Shown one piece after another: positions 32,201 through 43,809 of a DNA stretch of 64,000 bases (its first letter is position 1; the number at the start of each line of letters is the position of its first letter). Origin of the DNA: Ascaris suum. Lineage: Eukaryota; Nematoda; Chromadorea; Rhabditida; Ascarididae. A program made the translations under genes and the position numbers. The notes under the pieces are model-generated. The model was not told the origin of the DNA. It saw nothing but the letters and a program-made list of their open reading frames with translations, and ran no database searches. The stretch spans positions 4,481,501 to 4,545,500 of the forward strand of contig CM024188.1 in NCBI GenBank assembly GCA_013433145.1. The letters are read 5' to 3'.

Positions 32201-35200
32201 ACTGTTTTCTAACACTAGGCAGTATTTGGTTGCCAACGTTATGTGCTACTCGCTGGAGATGCTATATGGAGTTTTATTTTAGAGGATTACGCTAAGTGGA
32301 AAAAGGCACTGAACACGATCTTCCCGGTGATTATCGACACTCGAATTCTTGCCGAGGAAAATAAACGTGTAAGATGAGCTGAGGCTTACTTCATTTTCTG
32401 ATTTTTCTCTACTAAACTACTATTAATCAGGAGCGAGTTAACTGTTTCGTTGGTAAGTTGAATGTGCGCGAAAAAACTGCCATTTTGTCAGTGTCACTTC
32501 TTTGTGATTGTTGGAGATGAGCAGTTTGATGGGTGAGTGCTTAGCAATAGGAAAGCATCACTTTATTTTTATTGATCCGAGTGAAAAATCACAATGAAAC
32601 GATGAGCAGCAAATTGCCATTGGCAAAAAAACGCATGGAACGTTTTTGCAATATTTATGGAAGAAAATAGAGCAGAAAAAAAGGAGTTTAGAAAATAATT
32701 GCTGAAAGTTACGTTGGTGGGGAAAAAGTGACTTAAAATTCTTAATTCATTTCACTAACAAGTTGTACATTTTTGGCTTTAATCTTTAATAATATATGAA
32801 TTGTCAACTTATTTTTCAGAGACTTTCTTGGCATGGCGTAATGAATTATTCGCTTGTCACATTGGGTGCATATTTTAAGCAGTACGTTATTCTAATTTTT
32901 TTTTCGGTCTCTTTTTATTCATCAACAAATTCAAATTTTCTTTTGCAGTGATCCGTTGCTCCTTCCGTTCATCCTTTTTGTTTCTGTCTATGTAGGTTTC
33001 GTATGCCAGATTAACCATGAAGCTTGATTTATCCTTTGCATATGACAAAGATTGTCCTTCGCAAGGCGTGCTTTTCTGTAGACGATTACAGTTATTCATC
33101 CCCTTCCTCGATATATGAATTGTCAACTTATTTTACTCCATTTAGTGTAGGGGCAATGTGTTTGCCTGGCGAAGATGTGCAAGAGGATGACGCACTTTAT
33201 TGCATATCATATCTACAAGTTTCGTTCGGCCTGCTGAAGGTTTTCTACGTTAACGATGATTCACTGAAAAGATGCTTCATAAGTTTAAAAGGTGCCTTAG
33301 GAGATCCGTTCTTGTTATGTTATGAGCGTTTTATCGTCTTTGTTCTGAGTGTATTCTACCAAGTTTTTTTCAGTCCGGTGAGCAGCGAGAATTTACCCTA
33401 TCGATTTCCAGATTTTTCTCTCACAAATGCTGCCCTCATCAAATACGCAGGTATATGACAGTGTTCTTTGCATTCATACTAAGACTTAATTTTCAGTTCA
33501 TACGGGGAAGTACCACATTATATATCAGTATTCTTTGATCAGTCGAGTAGGCAAAATAAGTAGAAAACATGTGTATCCGTGTTTTCTTGCTTTGATAGAA
33601 TTTTTTCTTCGTACTATTCATTCTCCTTTTTTACCGATTTTTGGGACAGGGGATTTTCGATGACCACATCGGATGCTCGGATCAAACAACATATTCGTGT
33701 CTGACAAGGTTTTCGGCTTGAAAAGCATTCATTTTGGCGCAAGTTTTAACTAGGGGTGAGGAGGATAGCGGGGGAGTGATCGTTAAGGGATTGCATTCCG
33801 CCTGCTTCCCTCTTCAGAGGGTATTCCGGATGTAAGTGTGCCGAAGAACGGGATCCTGCAAAGTTTGATCTCATCAGAATGCTTCTTATCTATGGTGTCT
33901 ATTTCGTGGTTGTCGAAGGCTATAGTGCTCTTTTAAACAGCGGAGGTTGGGGATGGAAACACGGAGATGAAAGCGGATGTTGGCGAGAGAGAAATGATTC
34001 TATTTAGGAAAGGGAGAGGGGTTTCAATAGGAGGAAGAAAATAGCCTTCCAGTTGTTACGAGGAAGTCGAGTGGATGGGAAGGGCGGATCAGCCTCATCG
34101 CCGCTTATAGTACTTTTAGTTACCACGAAAAATTCAGTGAAGGGATGCTAACACCAGATAAACTGTCAAAGTATGGATTTATCTCCGAATGATTCCTAAC
34201 AAACATATAAATATGAGCGAAATCGACGAGAGTGAATAAAGAATAACATTGTAGATAAGGAATACTTTCACAATGCGGCTTACGATGCAAAAACGACTGG
34301 CGAAACGTTCGTGCGATTGGCTCATTTAACCGTCTGTAACACGTCGGTTTTGTGCTTCATTGTTTCTGTTCGGCTTATAGATTGCTAATTCTGTGGAGCA
34401 ACTCTTCGACCACATTTGAAAGCTTATTCTTGTTATCGTTTTTGTCATTCTTTCTCACTATACCATCGAAAAAATTGTTGCGTAAGGATAAGTCTGATGA
34501 GGCAGACGTAGTTACATAAGTAACGATCCGTCTGTTTTCTTCTGGATATCAATTGAGTCCCGTCTACTGAGTACATCGACTGCTTATCACGGCATGATTG
34601 CACTCACTATCTCAGACCAGATTGCCGTGATGCTGCGATTTTTTTCAAAATTATGAATGTACAGATGAAGACCTCTACGTTTAAGAGATTAGCCTTTTCA
34701 ACATCCTTCAAAGGAATTAAAATAAGCAAATTTTTTTCCAACGTTATCCTCAAGAAACATTCCCAAGTTATAGGCATCTACGTCATTAATTTCTAGGCCG
34801 GTATCACGATAACTTTTAACCCCTATTACTAGATTTTAGGTGTAAAACTCCTAGAAGGGTGGATCACATTCGAACACGATGGGCTTAGCACTTTTACAGA
34901 AAGTTACGGTATGTTGAAGCAACGTGCTGTAGTCTAATGTGTGTTCTTGCTGTTTTAGATTATCTCTTGGCGATAAACCGAAAGAAGTGAAGGCTTGTCG
35001 ACCGTTTCGTGTTCTTCTGTATGCGGTACGGCCATTCGCCAATCGAATACCTGTGCCGTTGATGGGCGTCCCGTTCATTAATCTGGTGCGCTTTTCATGA
35101 AATAATATTCTTTGTTTCAAATATAGCTACTGGTAGGTGGGAGGAAATGCAATGTTCTTGGAGCGTCCTGCATCAGTCAATGATTTGCAGACGTGACTTG

Positions 35201-37214
35201 GGTGGGCTAATCTGTAAATGCCCACAAAAAGATAGCCTACAAATCGTGTGGGACCGAATTCCGGATTTATGTTTTCCACTGTCTGCAAAACACCTCTTAA
35301 TGGAAGCGAGGTCGAAAGGAGCGAGAGATTACGAGGACCAAAGGTAGAAGAGGGGAATGTGCGCACCACTGGAATCCCATATCCCGACTTCGATTCCACA
35401 TTGCTAGTGAATATGGCTGCAGTGGCCATCCAGATGTCCTCTTCTTTCTGTTCGACTAGAGATTTCGAGTTGGCCAACCAAAGAAATCGTGTAACAAGAG
35501 GTTGCACTTCGATCCGATACAGCAGTCTTGTAATCGCTAATGAGTCGACTCGTCACCTTTTGAATAATGATCTTGGAAGGAAGCCGTACAAGCTGCATGT
35601 AGTTCACATCCCAAAGACGTGGCTAGAGGAATGTTGCTGGCAAGGTGTAAGTTGCTGAAGACGTGGTTAGGAAACAGAGAGCGCCAAATCTCTTTTATCT
35701 GACGGCAAACTGTTCACGATTCAGCGAACACACACCTGCGAGGGTGACAGGATGTGAGCAGAGGAATCTCATCACAGCAAAGGAATCGTCGAACGAATTC
35801 GAAAGCTAGAGTCACGAACACTTGCTTTTTTTTGGCTGAAATTACGAGTGGAGACAAAACTTCTCGCATCGATCCTGTAGCGCACCGCTATCTCTCATCT
35901 TTCTCCTTACAGTTATTGAAAGAATTCTGCCATGCAGTTTTCAATGTAAAATATGAGTAAACATGCAGTGGACGTCCTTGCATAGGCAACGAATGTTTTG
36001 CTAAAGTTATGTTTGGAAGAAATTCTCTTTATTTTTGGGGTTTCAAGTATCATACTTTACGTTCAAGGTGAAGAGAGCTATTGGAAGAATACTTACGCTC
36101 TAACGATGCGGGAAGTAGGAGAAGAAAAACCTCTCCATTCTCTGACTGCGTTCTTTTTCCCGATGTCCATCACTTCTGCCTCCTTTCACTTTTGTTCGCC
36201 TTCGTTTCTGTTATGGTTTCCCCATCTGTCGTGATGAAGGTTAATGCAATGTACGTCCTTATAATAGTCGATTAGATGATGCGAAACAGCATGTTTGCTT
36301 ATCTGCGAGCAAATTGTATTCACTTAGTACTGAAGATTGTATTCACTTCGGGTATAGGCAGTTGCGGAATGATTTGTCTTCCATTTATCATCTTCGGTTT
36401 TGATACTTTCGTACTTGCTGTTTATGCGCTTCTGCAGTATTTACATAGCTCAGCATGATGGCGTTTTGTATGTGCTTGTGCATGCATACCTGTCTGCTTG
36501 AATTTTTATGTCTGCCTTTCGTTTGATAATTCCAACACGTGCATCACGGAAGACATCTGCGGAAGTTGTTGACTGTAATGTATGGACATTAGAAAAGGTC
36601 CAATACTGATTCATCAACTTCGAAACACCAAAAAGTTGCGTGGATTTCGAATTGATCTATCACATTCTAAAAGAGTTGTGAACCTTTAAGGAGCTGCATG
36701 GATTTCATATCGGTCGGATTGGGGAAAGACGAACCTATTATGAAAGATGTGTGGGGTCGTGATCGATTTAAGTGGAAATCTAGTGGTATTATCTCCGCGT
36801 ACTTTATTAATTGTTTTTAAGCAGTGGAAGTGATTGGCCAAGTGAGACGAATGCAAGAACTTTTTTTTGAGAAGTTTTCTGATACGTTTTTCACTTCATG
36901 TTGGGGAAACGCTGGCAACGGGAACTCGTGAGAAATAAATCAAACCTAATTTATTTCCATGTCCTCAGGTCGGTGATGATCCGCCGTCAACACGTCCCAA
37001 GGCAATAATGCTCGAAGGCGTTGGGGCGAGTGGTCGGCGATTGTTTCCATTTGCATATCCGCGTCTGTCGATGATCGATTTGGCAGCTCTTCGCAGAGAA
37101 GTGAACGCGTTGTTTGGCCATTGGCGATGCGATTTACAGGCCATTGATGGTGGTCGTCGAGTATTACTCGCCACTAACACAGGCCACACGCAAGTTTTTC
37201 TTCGACTTTTTTGA
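23267..37214 (+). CDS. parn-1: PARN/PNLDC1-type poly(A)-specific 3' exoribonuclease (DEDD family)
   Basis: A multi-exon gene. Phase-consistent exons: 23267-23342 (MDVTDDNFAQQLPQIL), 24779-24944 (AFDLEFLGF, the ExoI D-x-E, then SLFDSPVERYRKQR), 25789-25906 (VYNIYLFK...FLGEHDFDFNK), 26376-26461 (INKGVTYANLDEISTIRSDL), 26595-26646, 28516-28701 with 29018-29085 (matches the family's FQRKLIYQTL...ERxxREQEK stretch), 30589-30658 (PVVGHNCLFDLLYIYQYFF, ExoII Asp), 32283-32368 (LNTIFPVIIDTRILAEE), 32820-32881, 33374-33450, 34255-34351 (FHNAAYDAKTTGETFVRLAH, ExoIII His and Asp), 34959-35085 (VPLMGVPFINL) and 36969-37214 (VGDDPPSTRP, IDLAALRREVNALFGHWRC). All four catalytic acidic residues are present, so an active deadenylase/trimmer is expected. 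In C. elegans PARN-1 trims piRNA 3' ends. Unresolved: one exon between 29085 and 30589, the donor at 26646, and the very C-terminus. No R3H domain was seen. Confidence 0.9.
24779..24944 (+). CDS. parn-1: PARN-like exon 2: ExoI motif (DxE)
   Basis: Acceptor CATTTTAG, donor CA|GTGAGT. The first codon is completed as GCT by the last G of exon 1, giving VAFDLEFLGF; the D and E correspond to the first two catalytic acidic residues of PARN. The rest (SLFDSPVERYRKQR, VQWGLALFTAI) resembles PNLDC1 more than vertebrate PARN. Confidence 0.9.
26817..26877. repeat. Short imperfect tandem repeat (about 30 bp x 2)
   Basis: ATAGGTAGCGTTACGTGATT followed by a diverged copy beginning ATAGATAGCGTTGCCTGATG, inside a PARN-like intron. 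Confidence 0.7.
30589..30658 (+). CDS. parn-1: PARN-like exon: ExoII motif (GHNxxxD)
   Basis: Acceptor TTTTGCAG, donor CCTG|GTTCGT (phase 1). It reads PVVGHNCLFDLLYIY and then FFADLP, against GHNxxxDxxH/Y in PARN. The phase joins the exon at 32283 to give LPEDYAKWKKALN, as in the family (LPESYDQFK). Confidence 0.9.
32792..33134. repeat. Exact 24-bp direct repeat flanking exon 11 of the PARN-like gene
   Basis: The same 24 bases (beginning ATATATGAATTGTCAACTTA) occur at 32792-32815 and 33111-33134. The first copy forms the acceptor region of the exon at 32820; the second is also followed by an AG (TTTAG near 33145). Confidence 0.85.
34255..34351 (+). CDS. parn-1: PARN-like exon: ExoIII motif (HxxxxD)
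   Basis: Acceptor ATTGTAG. It reads KEYFHNAAYDAKTTGETFV and then RLAHL, matching HEAAYDAFLCG in PNLDC1, with both the His and the Asp kept. The donor at 34351 (TT|GTGCTT) was chosen because its phase fits the next exon; a stronger GTAACA donor a few bases earlier has the wrong phase. Confidence 0.85.
35127..35658. other. Intronic block with long open frames on both strands
   Basis: Inside the PARN-like intron 35086-36968, frames of 126 codons (minus) and 136 codons (plus) overlap. The plus-strand frame ends in a protein-like stretch (SLVIANESTRHLLNNDLGRK). No family is recognised; it may be an old transposon fragment. Confidence 0.25.
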
Positions 37215-37396
37215 AGGGACGCGGGCGGCGAGAGGCTAGGGTGGAAGGGGAAGGTCACTTTCAGCGCTTTTTTCGCTCGATCTAATCTTAGAAATTGTTT
37301 TTAGGTAGTGCTATTGTTCTGTCACCTTGTTTTTCAGCCTCTCGAGTAGTATTTTCGCACCAGAAAAGTGCAAGATGAAATAACTTATTGCGAAAC

Positions 37397-37402
37397 AAAT
37401 AA
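37397..37402 (+). terminator. Possible polyadenylation signal AATAAA of the PARN-like gene
   Basis: ACAAATAAATC about 185 bp downstream of the proposed stop at 37214. An alternative short terminal exon starting near 37339 would also end just before it. Confidence 0.4.
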
Positions 37403-37741
37403 ATCAAAAGGCGTTGTCTAGAAGTTGTTATTGAGGAAAGAAAAGATTCATATTCTTAACAGATGTTAAGTAGGAAACTATGTGCCAGTAAAGATAGCTT
37501 CTGCATGCAGCCCTCATATTGTGGCATTTCCAGAACTTCCGAATAATTTGTCGCCACAGTGATATATACTTTCACGGCTAAAATAGACTTGCTGCATTGA
37601 TAACATCATGCTAATTTTGTACGCTTCAACAGCAAAATCAGAACTCATCGTACAGCTGCTCGTCATTTATGTGCTATTTTAGGGAAGCATGCAGTCATAA
37701 TTTGTTTTATTTAATATCTGATTTATTATGTTCTTTTACAG

Positions 37742-37918
37742 ATACAATCGTGTATACAATTACTATTCATGTCATGCATCCTATAAAATAGTCTCCGAGG
37801 TGGACTTTCTCACTCGAGGCACACCGAGCCTATTCACACGGATGTACGGGCTCTTCTCAAAAGCACTCTTACTGCATAAAGTGCAATGCTTTTTCGAGAG
37901 CCTCATATACCTCAAATG
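37742..37918 (+). CDS. Orphan exon, unknown protein
   Basis: A good exon by signals: acceptor TTCTTTTACAG, donor TG|GTAAGA, 58 full codons in phase 2 to phase 2. The peptide runs from YNRVYNYYSCHASYKI through TPSLFTRMYGLFSKALLL to FFESLIYLKW. It lies downstream of the PARN-like stop and does not match the PARN C-terminus, so it probably belongs to the next plus-strand gene. No start or partner exon was fixed. Confidence 0.45.
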
Positions 37919-40804
37919 GTAAGATGTTTTTTGGAGCAGTGTTGGTTCAGTGCTATTTTTATCTATAGTTCCGGTCACACATTAACTTATACCAATCCGT
38001 TGGTCGGACATGATGTGCATCTGAGCTGATTACTAAAGGGTGGAGGACCACCAGATAAGTGCTGAAATTTCTTTTTTATGATCAGCTTTGTTTTTGCTTC
38101 AGCAAAAGCACATAAGATGGAAGAGGCTGTGTGGATCCGTGTGTTCGTGTATTTGAACTCGAGGTTTGTCTTCTGACTCTTCATTTTACATTTCTGGAGT
38201 TACCAGAATTCGGATCCCGCCTGGGGCAAGAATCTTTTGCGAGCGAGTAAGCGAAACGTTAGGTAGGAGATTTCACAGATTACTGCACTCAATAGCTCAA
38301 CCGCTCTCAGACTTGCCATTGTAATGCTTCTAGCTATTTGCTTATTGCATAAACTTTAAAAGTGAACATAACATCTCATGACTGTTGAAAAGAAGTTATA
38401 GATTCTTTAGAAGATTGTATTTATTTGTTCAGATTTCCTTTACCTTTTAATAACTTTGCAGCATTCCTTTCAACTGCTGCCATATTGCATAAAACGGACA
38501 AACCCGTTTGTCTGGTGAACCGTCGAAGTATAATTTCGCGCGCCCTGGTGTACTTATTTCCTTGTAGAGTTTAAGTGAACGTACTACTGATCTCAGTGTG
38601 TGCACAGAACTCTATAACTGTTTCGATTAGCGCTTGCTTTATGAAGCTCAAAAGTAGGCATTCATACCTTGTGGTATTTTCGAGATAGACGGTTGTTATC
38701 TTCGGAGGTTTTCCAGGCCGTACCGCCATGCATATGTTAATGTAGATAGTATGCTAAAATTTGCACTTCGAACGATTTCACGAAAGACTAGGAAGGAGGG
38801 GGTTGGGAGGATCGAGATGCATTTGTGCAGTCGCATATCATTAGCCAGCCGGTCCAGTGAAAATACTGCGGATTGAGACGGTTCCAAATGCGATGTGGTC
38901 TAAAATCCTGTCTGCATGTTCCTGCTCCGATTTTGCAAGAGATTGAGGTGACTCCGAAAAAAGATGGTCTGCTCTTGGATTTCTATTCCCATGGTATAGA
39001 GTCGAACCGGAATCAGCCCTGAAGCTCATTCCAATATCTGTTCTTCAGGTTGTGGAAGGAAGTTTCTAGATCTGGTTAAAAGCTGTCCAAGTAGGAAATC
39101 TCCTGTCAAAGAGCTTTTGTAATAAGTCCGTGTTTTCATGATAAATGGATCCCGATAGAAGACAGTTTTTTTTTTTTTTTTTAAATTTGCCTTTAAAAGT
39201 ACATCAAGTACGATAGACGATAGACTCCAATTTATCTCCGCATCTCCGACAAAATGTTGAGCAGCGTAATGGTAGCTACTTCTGCCAGTGCGGTTTATGT
39301 ACAGTCTAAAAGATGTAGCGAAGTTCGTGGTGTACTCTGAACAGCCAGGACAAGCAAAGACCGTACTAGTAAATCCGTACCCTCTGCAAACACTTTCACA
39401 GTCGACGGCAGTATGAGGCCTGAAAACTTCAGCAAATGAAGATGACCTTCAGCTTTCGCACTTTCCCAAACTAAGTTACACTAATTTCCTTTCGAGAAAT
39501 GCTTAAAGGAAGTATTCGAAAGGATGGGATTAGCTTTTTATGGGAAAAGTTAGTGATAGTATTCATAACATATGTCGGCTGCTGCTGAGAAAAACACTGA
39601 TCATCAACGGGCTGAAGGCAAACTCGAGAGTTTTGTATGACATACGGTGACGTATTGCGACATCTGCGTCGCTTTTGGTGCTATTACGAATGTACATAAA
39701 TTGGGAGTATTGTTTTTGAGATGGACAGAAAAGGGCAAGAAGACAAGCTAGGGAAAGTTTATAGCGCCGAGTACAGAAAAAGGCTCGGCGAATCCGATTT
39801 CGCAAAAAAAGATGGTCACTTCCGACTGTGATTTCCCAGGGCAGAAAGCCGATTCCAAGTCAGCCGAGACGTCAGTTCTTCAAAATCAACTGCGGAAGTT
39901 ACCCTCGCTGGCTCCAGCCACCCCTTTTCTCCTCCCACATTTAAGGCAACGTCAAAGTGCGCTTCTGCGATGCGATTGTTTTAGGTCGCTTGGCGTGTGC
40001 TCATGTGCTATTTTAGCGCATTGTTTCATGCGCTATTTTACGTCGTTGCGTTGAATGGTGGCCTTAGCGAACAAAAGTGGCTTGAAGCAGGACGCTCACA
40101 GTTGCACTGCACTTGGTGCCTCAGCTTCGTTCCTCACGTCTTCACCTCATCGTGCTTTCTCTCCTTCCTCTTCTGTCTCTCTCTCTCCTTCTCGGTTTAT
40201 TTCCCCGTTTTGTTGTAGCATTTTTGGATGGCTTCATGATTATGGTCCATATGGCTTTTATTACGTACGAGTCGACTGGCAGTGCTTATATACAGTGTCG
40301 TTTGTTCTAATGATTGTATAGAATTTCCATATAATTGGAATGCATTCATTTGAAATGAAGTAAAAAGCACGTGCGCAATTCATGCGATATTTTTCTCGTT
40401 TGAAAAAATATCGTCTCGTTTTTGATGTGAAAACTTTCCTTAGGACAGTCATATGATTTACCTCGTTGCGCAAATCCGAAGTGATCTATCGACAAATATA
40501 AAGTATACCTCATCGACCATAATCAAATAAACGCTCTATGGATTCTAGTGGTCAGGCCCTATTATAATGCATCCTCTTCCCATTCGGCATAAAATATACG
40601 ATGTAGCCAGTCCGTTGAGATATATTTAAGTATTCTCTTTTGTCATGCTGTCGATTGTCCCCATGTGCATTGATAATCTAAAGGAAATAGTCAAAAAGGA
40701 TTAAATCATGTCATAAGCGAACAATGCTGCGTTATGTTTTTTTTTTTTTTTTTTTTTGTTTCATGCTTGGTGCGGTGCACCATTTTGTTTATATTCGCTG
40801 ATAG

Positions 40805-40873
40805 GTATCGAGAAGCTTCTCTATTCTACGTCTCCGCATATTTTCCTCGTTGGCTTTGTTGTCCTAGCATCCA
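40805..40873 (+). CDS. Possible hydrophobic exon, unknown
   Basis: Acceptor GATAG, strong donor A|GTAAGT. In phase 1 it reads IEKLLYSTSPHIFLVGFVVL, which looks like a membrane segment; a second frame is also open. It may belong with the exon at 41551, but the phases do not join directly. Confidence 0.25.
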
Positions 40874-41550
40874 GTAAGTAGTACTTTTAAGCACTATAAA
40901 GACGTACCTCATCGGCTAGCCCCTCCTTTGTCGATGAGGAGGGCGGGATGATCTGCCTACCAGTTGTTGCGGTTTCCCTGCTTTTGCCTCTTTGGGCCAA
41001 ATCAGACGAGGATGTCTTCTATGGCTACAGCATGCGTCCCGCGAATTGGCGCAATAAGATTTTTTTTTGTTGCTTCAGAGAGCAGTTAAGTTTTAACCTT
41101 CGAAGAGAATTAAATGAGATCACCTGATGTGTACAAAATACGTCGGTTTATTGACAGAAATGTCAAAGAATCTACATTACACTATCTTTCTATAGTGCAC
41201 TGCTTATAAGTTCCCTGTAAAGCGTGGCTAGTGAGTGCGCTTAGCTAAGAATTTATGTATTTAACAGTTTTTCGTAAAAGTGCAAGTTCTTTCGTGCAAT
41301 CCTATGCATGTAACTCTGCAAGATTGAACACTTTTCACATTTGCATCATTTTTTTACTGCTAGCGTTCTCTTGTTTTATCCAAGTTTATCCAACATTTTT
41401 CTATCACGTTAGGGGGAAAAATTTATTGATCAATATATGTGACCATTGCTGACCACTTGCCTAATCGCGGTAATTATTTTCCGGCAGCATCAAAATATAA
41501 ATCGTAATGGGACGTCTACTATCGAGGTTTTTTTTCTACTCTTTAAATAG

Positions 41551-41664
41551 AAGGGCCGCCATGACGATCTTGCCAGAAAACCCATAAAATTTTCTGTTCT
41601 GATGCTGAAATTGGATGTCATCTTTTGTGCTTTAGAAAAGCTATTCCCGGCGAGAAAAATAAAG
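41551..41664 (+). CDS. Orphan exon, unknown protein
   Basis: Acceptor TTTAAATAG, consensus donor GTAAGA, 38 codons in phase 0 to phase 0. The peptide starts KGRHDDLARKPIKFSVLMLK and ends FCALEKLFPARKIK. The composition is clearly protein-like and the splice sites are good. I do not recognise the family, and neighbouring exons were not identified with confidence. Confidence 0.5.
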
Positions 41665-42739
41665 GTAAGACGCAGAATTTCTTACGTTGTATACATGTAT
41701 GTATAAGACATTTTATGTACAGTACTGAGTTTTTACCTTGAACGTTGTCGCGTTGTTAAGATTATTGCTGCGTATTCATTTCTTTTCATTTGTATATGGA
41801 TGTCATTGATCGTATTGGAAGAATAATGTTCTATTGAAACGCTATGTTAATATCTTCTTCCATCAAATTGCTCCTGCGTTAAAAAATGCAAAAATTGGGA
41901 AAGAAGTTTTTTGTAAGGCATTCAGAAAGATTTTCGCAAATGATATCGTAGGACGCCATTTTTGATGACCAAAAAATTTTAATTGATATTATTGTTGAGA
42001 ATAAGCTTGTTTTTTTCCTCATTAAACGCATGTTATCTTTTCCAGAAAGTGATGGATGTTTCCAAATCGTTGCTCTTTTTTTAATTTTTGGAAGTATTTT
42101 ACGACCTGTACGAATCGATCACACATTTAACGCTGTTGTTTTCGAATTCGTGGCGATATTTTATCGACCGGAAATGTTTCCGCCGTGCTTTTAAATGCGT
42201 CGTAACATGTTTTCATTAGAAAATTAGCAGTTGCAATATTGCTTACGGTTTAAATGTTGATTGCTCTCAGCGTACTCGCTGAGCGATTATTACCTCTCAC
42301 TCTCAACGCTGGAGTGTTATGTTGTCACATTTCTAAGGTCATTTTTAGGCAGCGTTTCAATGTCTGTGACTGTTTATCTCGCCTTATGAAATTGCCTTTT
42401 ATAGCACCATTATGTATATGTGTTGTGTTGAGGTGTCCAGCGGAAGTGCTGTAACAAATACCTCCTCTATATTCAATTTTTGAATTTCGTTAAAAACGCC
42501 AACTTTTTTATCTGTTTTAAGAAAAGTTGCACCACCTTTCATCGTTTAGACTTAGGTTCACGTGCCATCCCACTTCCCTTTCTTGCTTTAGGCCACGCGA
42601 AAAATCATGTGGACTTAGTTGTTACAGTAGTTGCGTTTTGCGCCCTTATATCATTTGATGCACACACGTAACTTACATCTGTCAATAAATGGCTGCCTTT
42701 CACCGCGACTTCGTCTCTCCGAAACTGTTCTGCCCTAAA

Positions 42740-43030
42740 ATAGCAACCTACAGAAAAGCATCAGGAATGAGTGACTCAAACGAACATTCTTGAGGCGCCA
42801 ACGGGTACGAACGATGGCTCCAGACCAGGGTTGGGTGAGGTGCCGCCCATACTCGACCAGTCTCGACGATACCCCTCCCCCTTGGCCAGTGTGCCTAGAA
42901 ACCCAAAAGCCAGAGGTCTTTAAGAAAGAAGTGAAAGTAATGTCGCCGAACGATCGCGCTTCAGCGTTCAAAATTAGCATCGGCCGAAATCAGTTTTTCA
43001 AAGTTTCTGTAGGGTTGTTCTGATTTTACG
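42740..43030. other. Block open on both strands, transposon-like
   Basis: About 290 bp with higher GC, open in one frame on each strand (minus: GFWVSRHTGQGGGVSSRLVE; plus: STSLDDTPPPWPVCLETQKP). It looks like repeat-derived sequence. No family assigned. Confidence 0.25.
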
Positions 43031-43519
43031 CTGCCTTAGGTTTCATCGATAAGCTTCTGATGCACTGATTGTGTTGACAGCGTGCACGGTAAACATACGA
43101 TAACAGCTACTCGGTGTGTTTTAAGCAAAGCTGCACCTTTTGTCGAATAAGCCAACAAGCACTTTACAGAACAGATAAGCTGGTCAAAGTGCGAAGAAAC
43201 GCAGAACAGATGGTCAAAATGTCGTATTGTGTGGAAGGGAATCGACGACGGTACGAGCGATGAAAATGAGTATAGTGAGGAGAGTATGTATAGTAATACT
43301 GTACTGAACAAAGAAAAACTCTCAATTTAAGAGTACAAGAACTTAGGTTCAGTAATTCGTTCGGTCGATGCACCCAGAACTTTGCGCAGAATCAGTGACA
43401 GGAAGAGGCGAGATGTGAAAGTTGGCAGAAAATACAATATGCGAATAAGGGAGGAAGGCAGTAATATAGACGAAAGGAGCAGAGTTACGGTTAGATACTT
43501 CGACGTCTCCCTTGAGCTC

Positions 43520-43680
43520 CTGACCAGGGGCTACTTTCTGGTCCAATTCAGCAGAGAAATAGCGGAGTTGGTTCGGGCAACTTCCGTTGACCGGCCCAGC
43601 TCCACCTTCAAGTTCTTCTAATGCATTTGACGCCATCTTACTTCCATTGAGGGTTCTCGTTTTTACGTTGCTATTTTCGC
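43520..43680 (-). CDS. Possible exon, unknown protein
   Basis: The minus strand reads MASNALEELEGGAGPVNGSC and then NQLRYFSAELDQKVAPGQEL, with a possible donor GAA|GTATCT near 43505. Its codon use is better balanced than its surroundings. No partner exons or domain recognised. Confidence 0.3.
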
Positions 43681-43809
43681 TTGATGCACCTCGATTTCCG
43701 CTCCCCGCTAACACAGCTGCGGCTGCTAGCTTCTTTTCTGTCGTGCAACGGCTCCATCGAACCGCTATGATGCGATTCGCGAGTAGCAACAAATATGTAG
43801 TAAGTATAT

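Larger units (their letters stand above)
37403..42739. other. Sparse region with orphan exons
   Basis: Apart from the three plus-strand exon candidates (37742, 40805, 41551) it holds poly(T) runs near 39165-39182 and 40738-40757. A possible further exon lies at 38104-38162 (KMEEAVWIRVFVYLNS, donor GAG|GTTTGT), whose phase does not join its neighbours. The rest is AT-rich and unassigned. Confidence 0.35.

Noticed and set aside
32820..32881. Initially read as the PARN ExoIII exon with the catalytic Asp changed to Tyr (HGVMNYSLVT)
   Set aside because: The true ExoIII (HNAAYDAKTTG) is at 34255-34351, and this exon fits the segment before it (the xxSLxxLxxY region) with matching phases.
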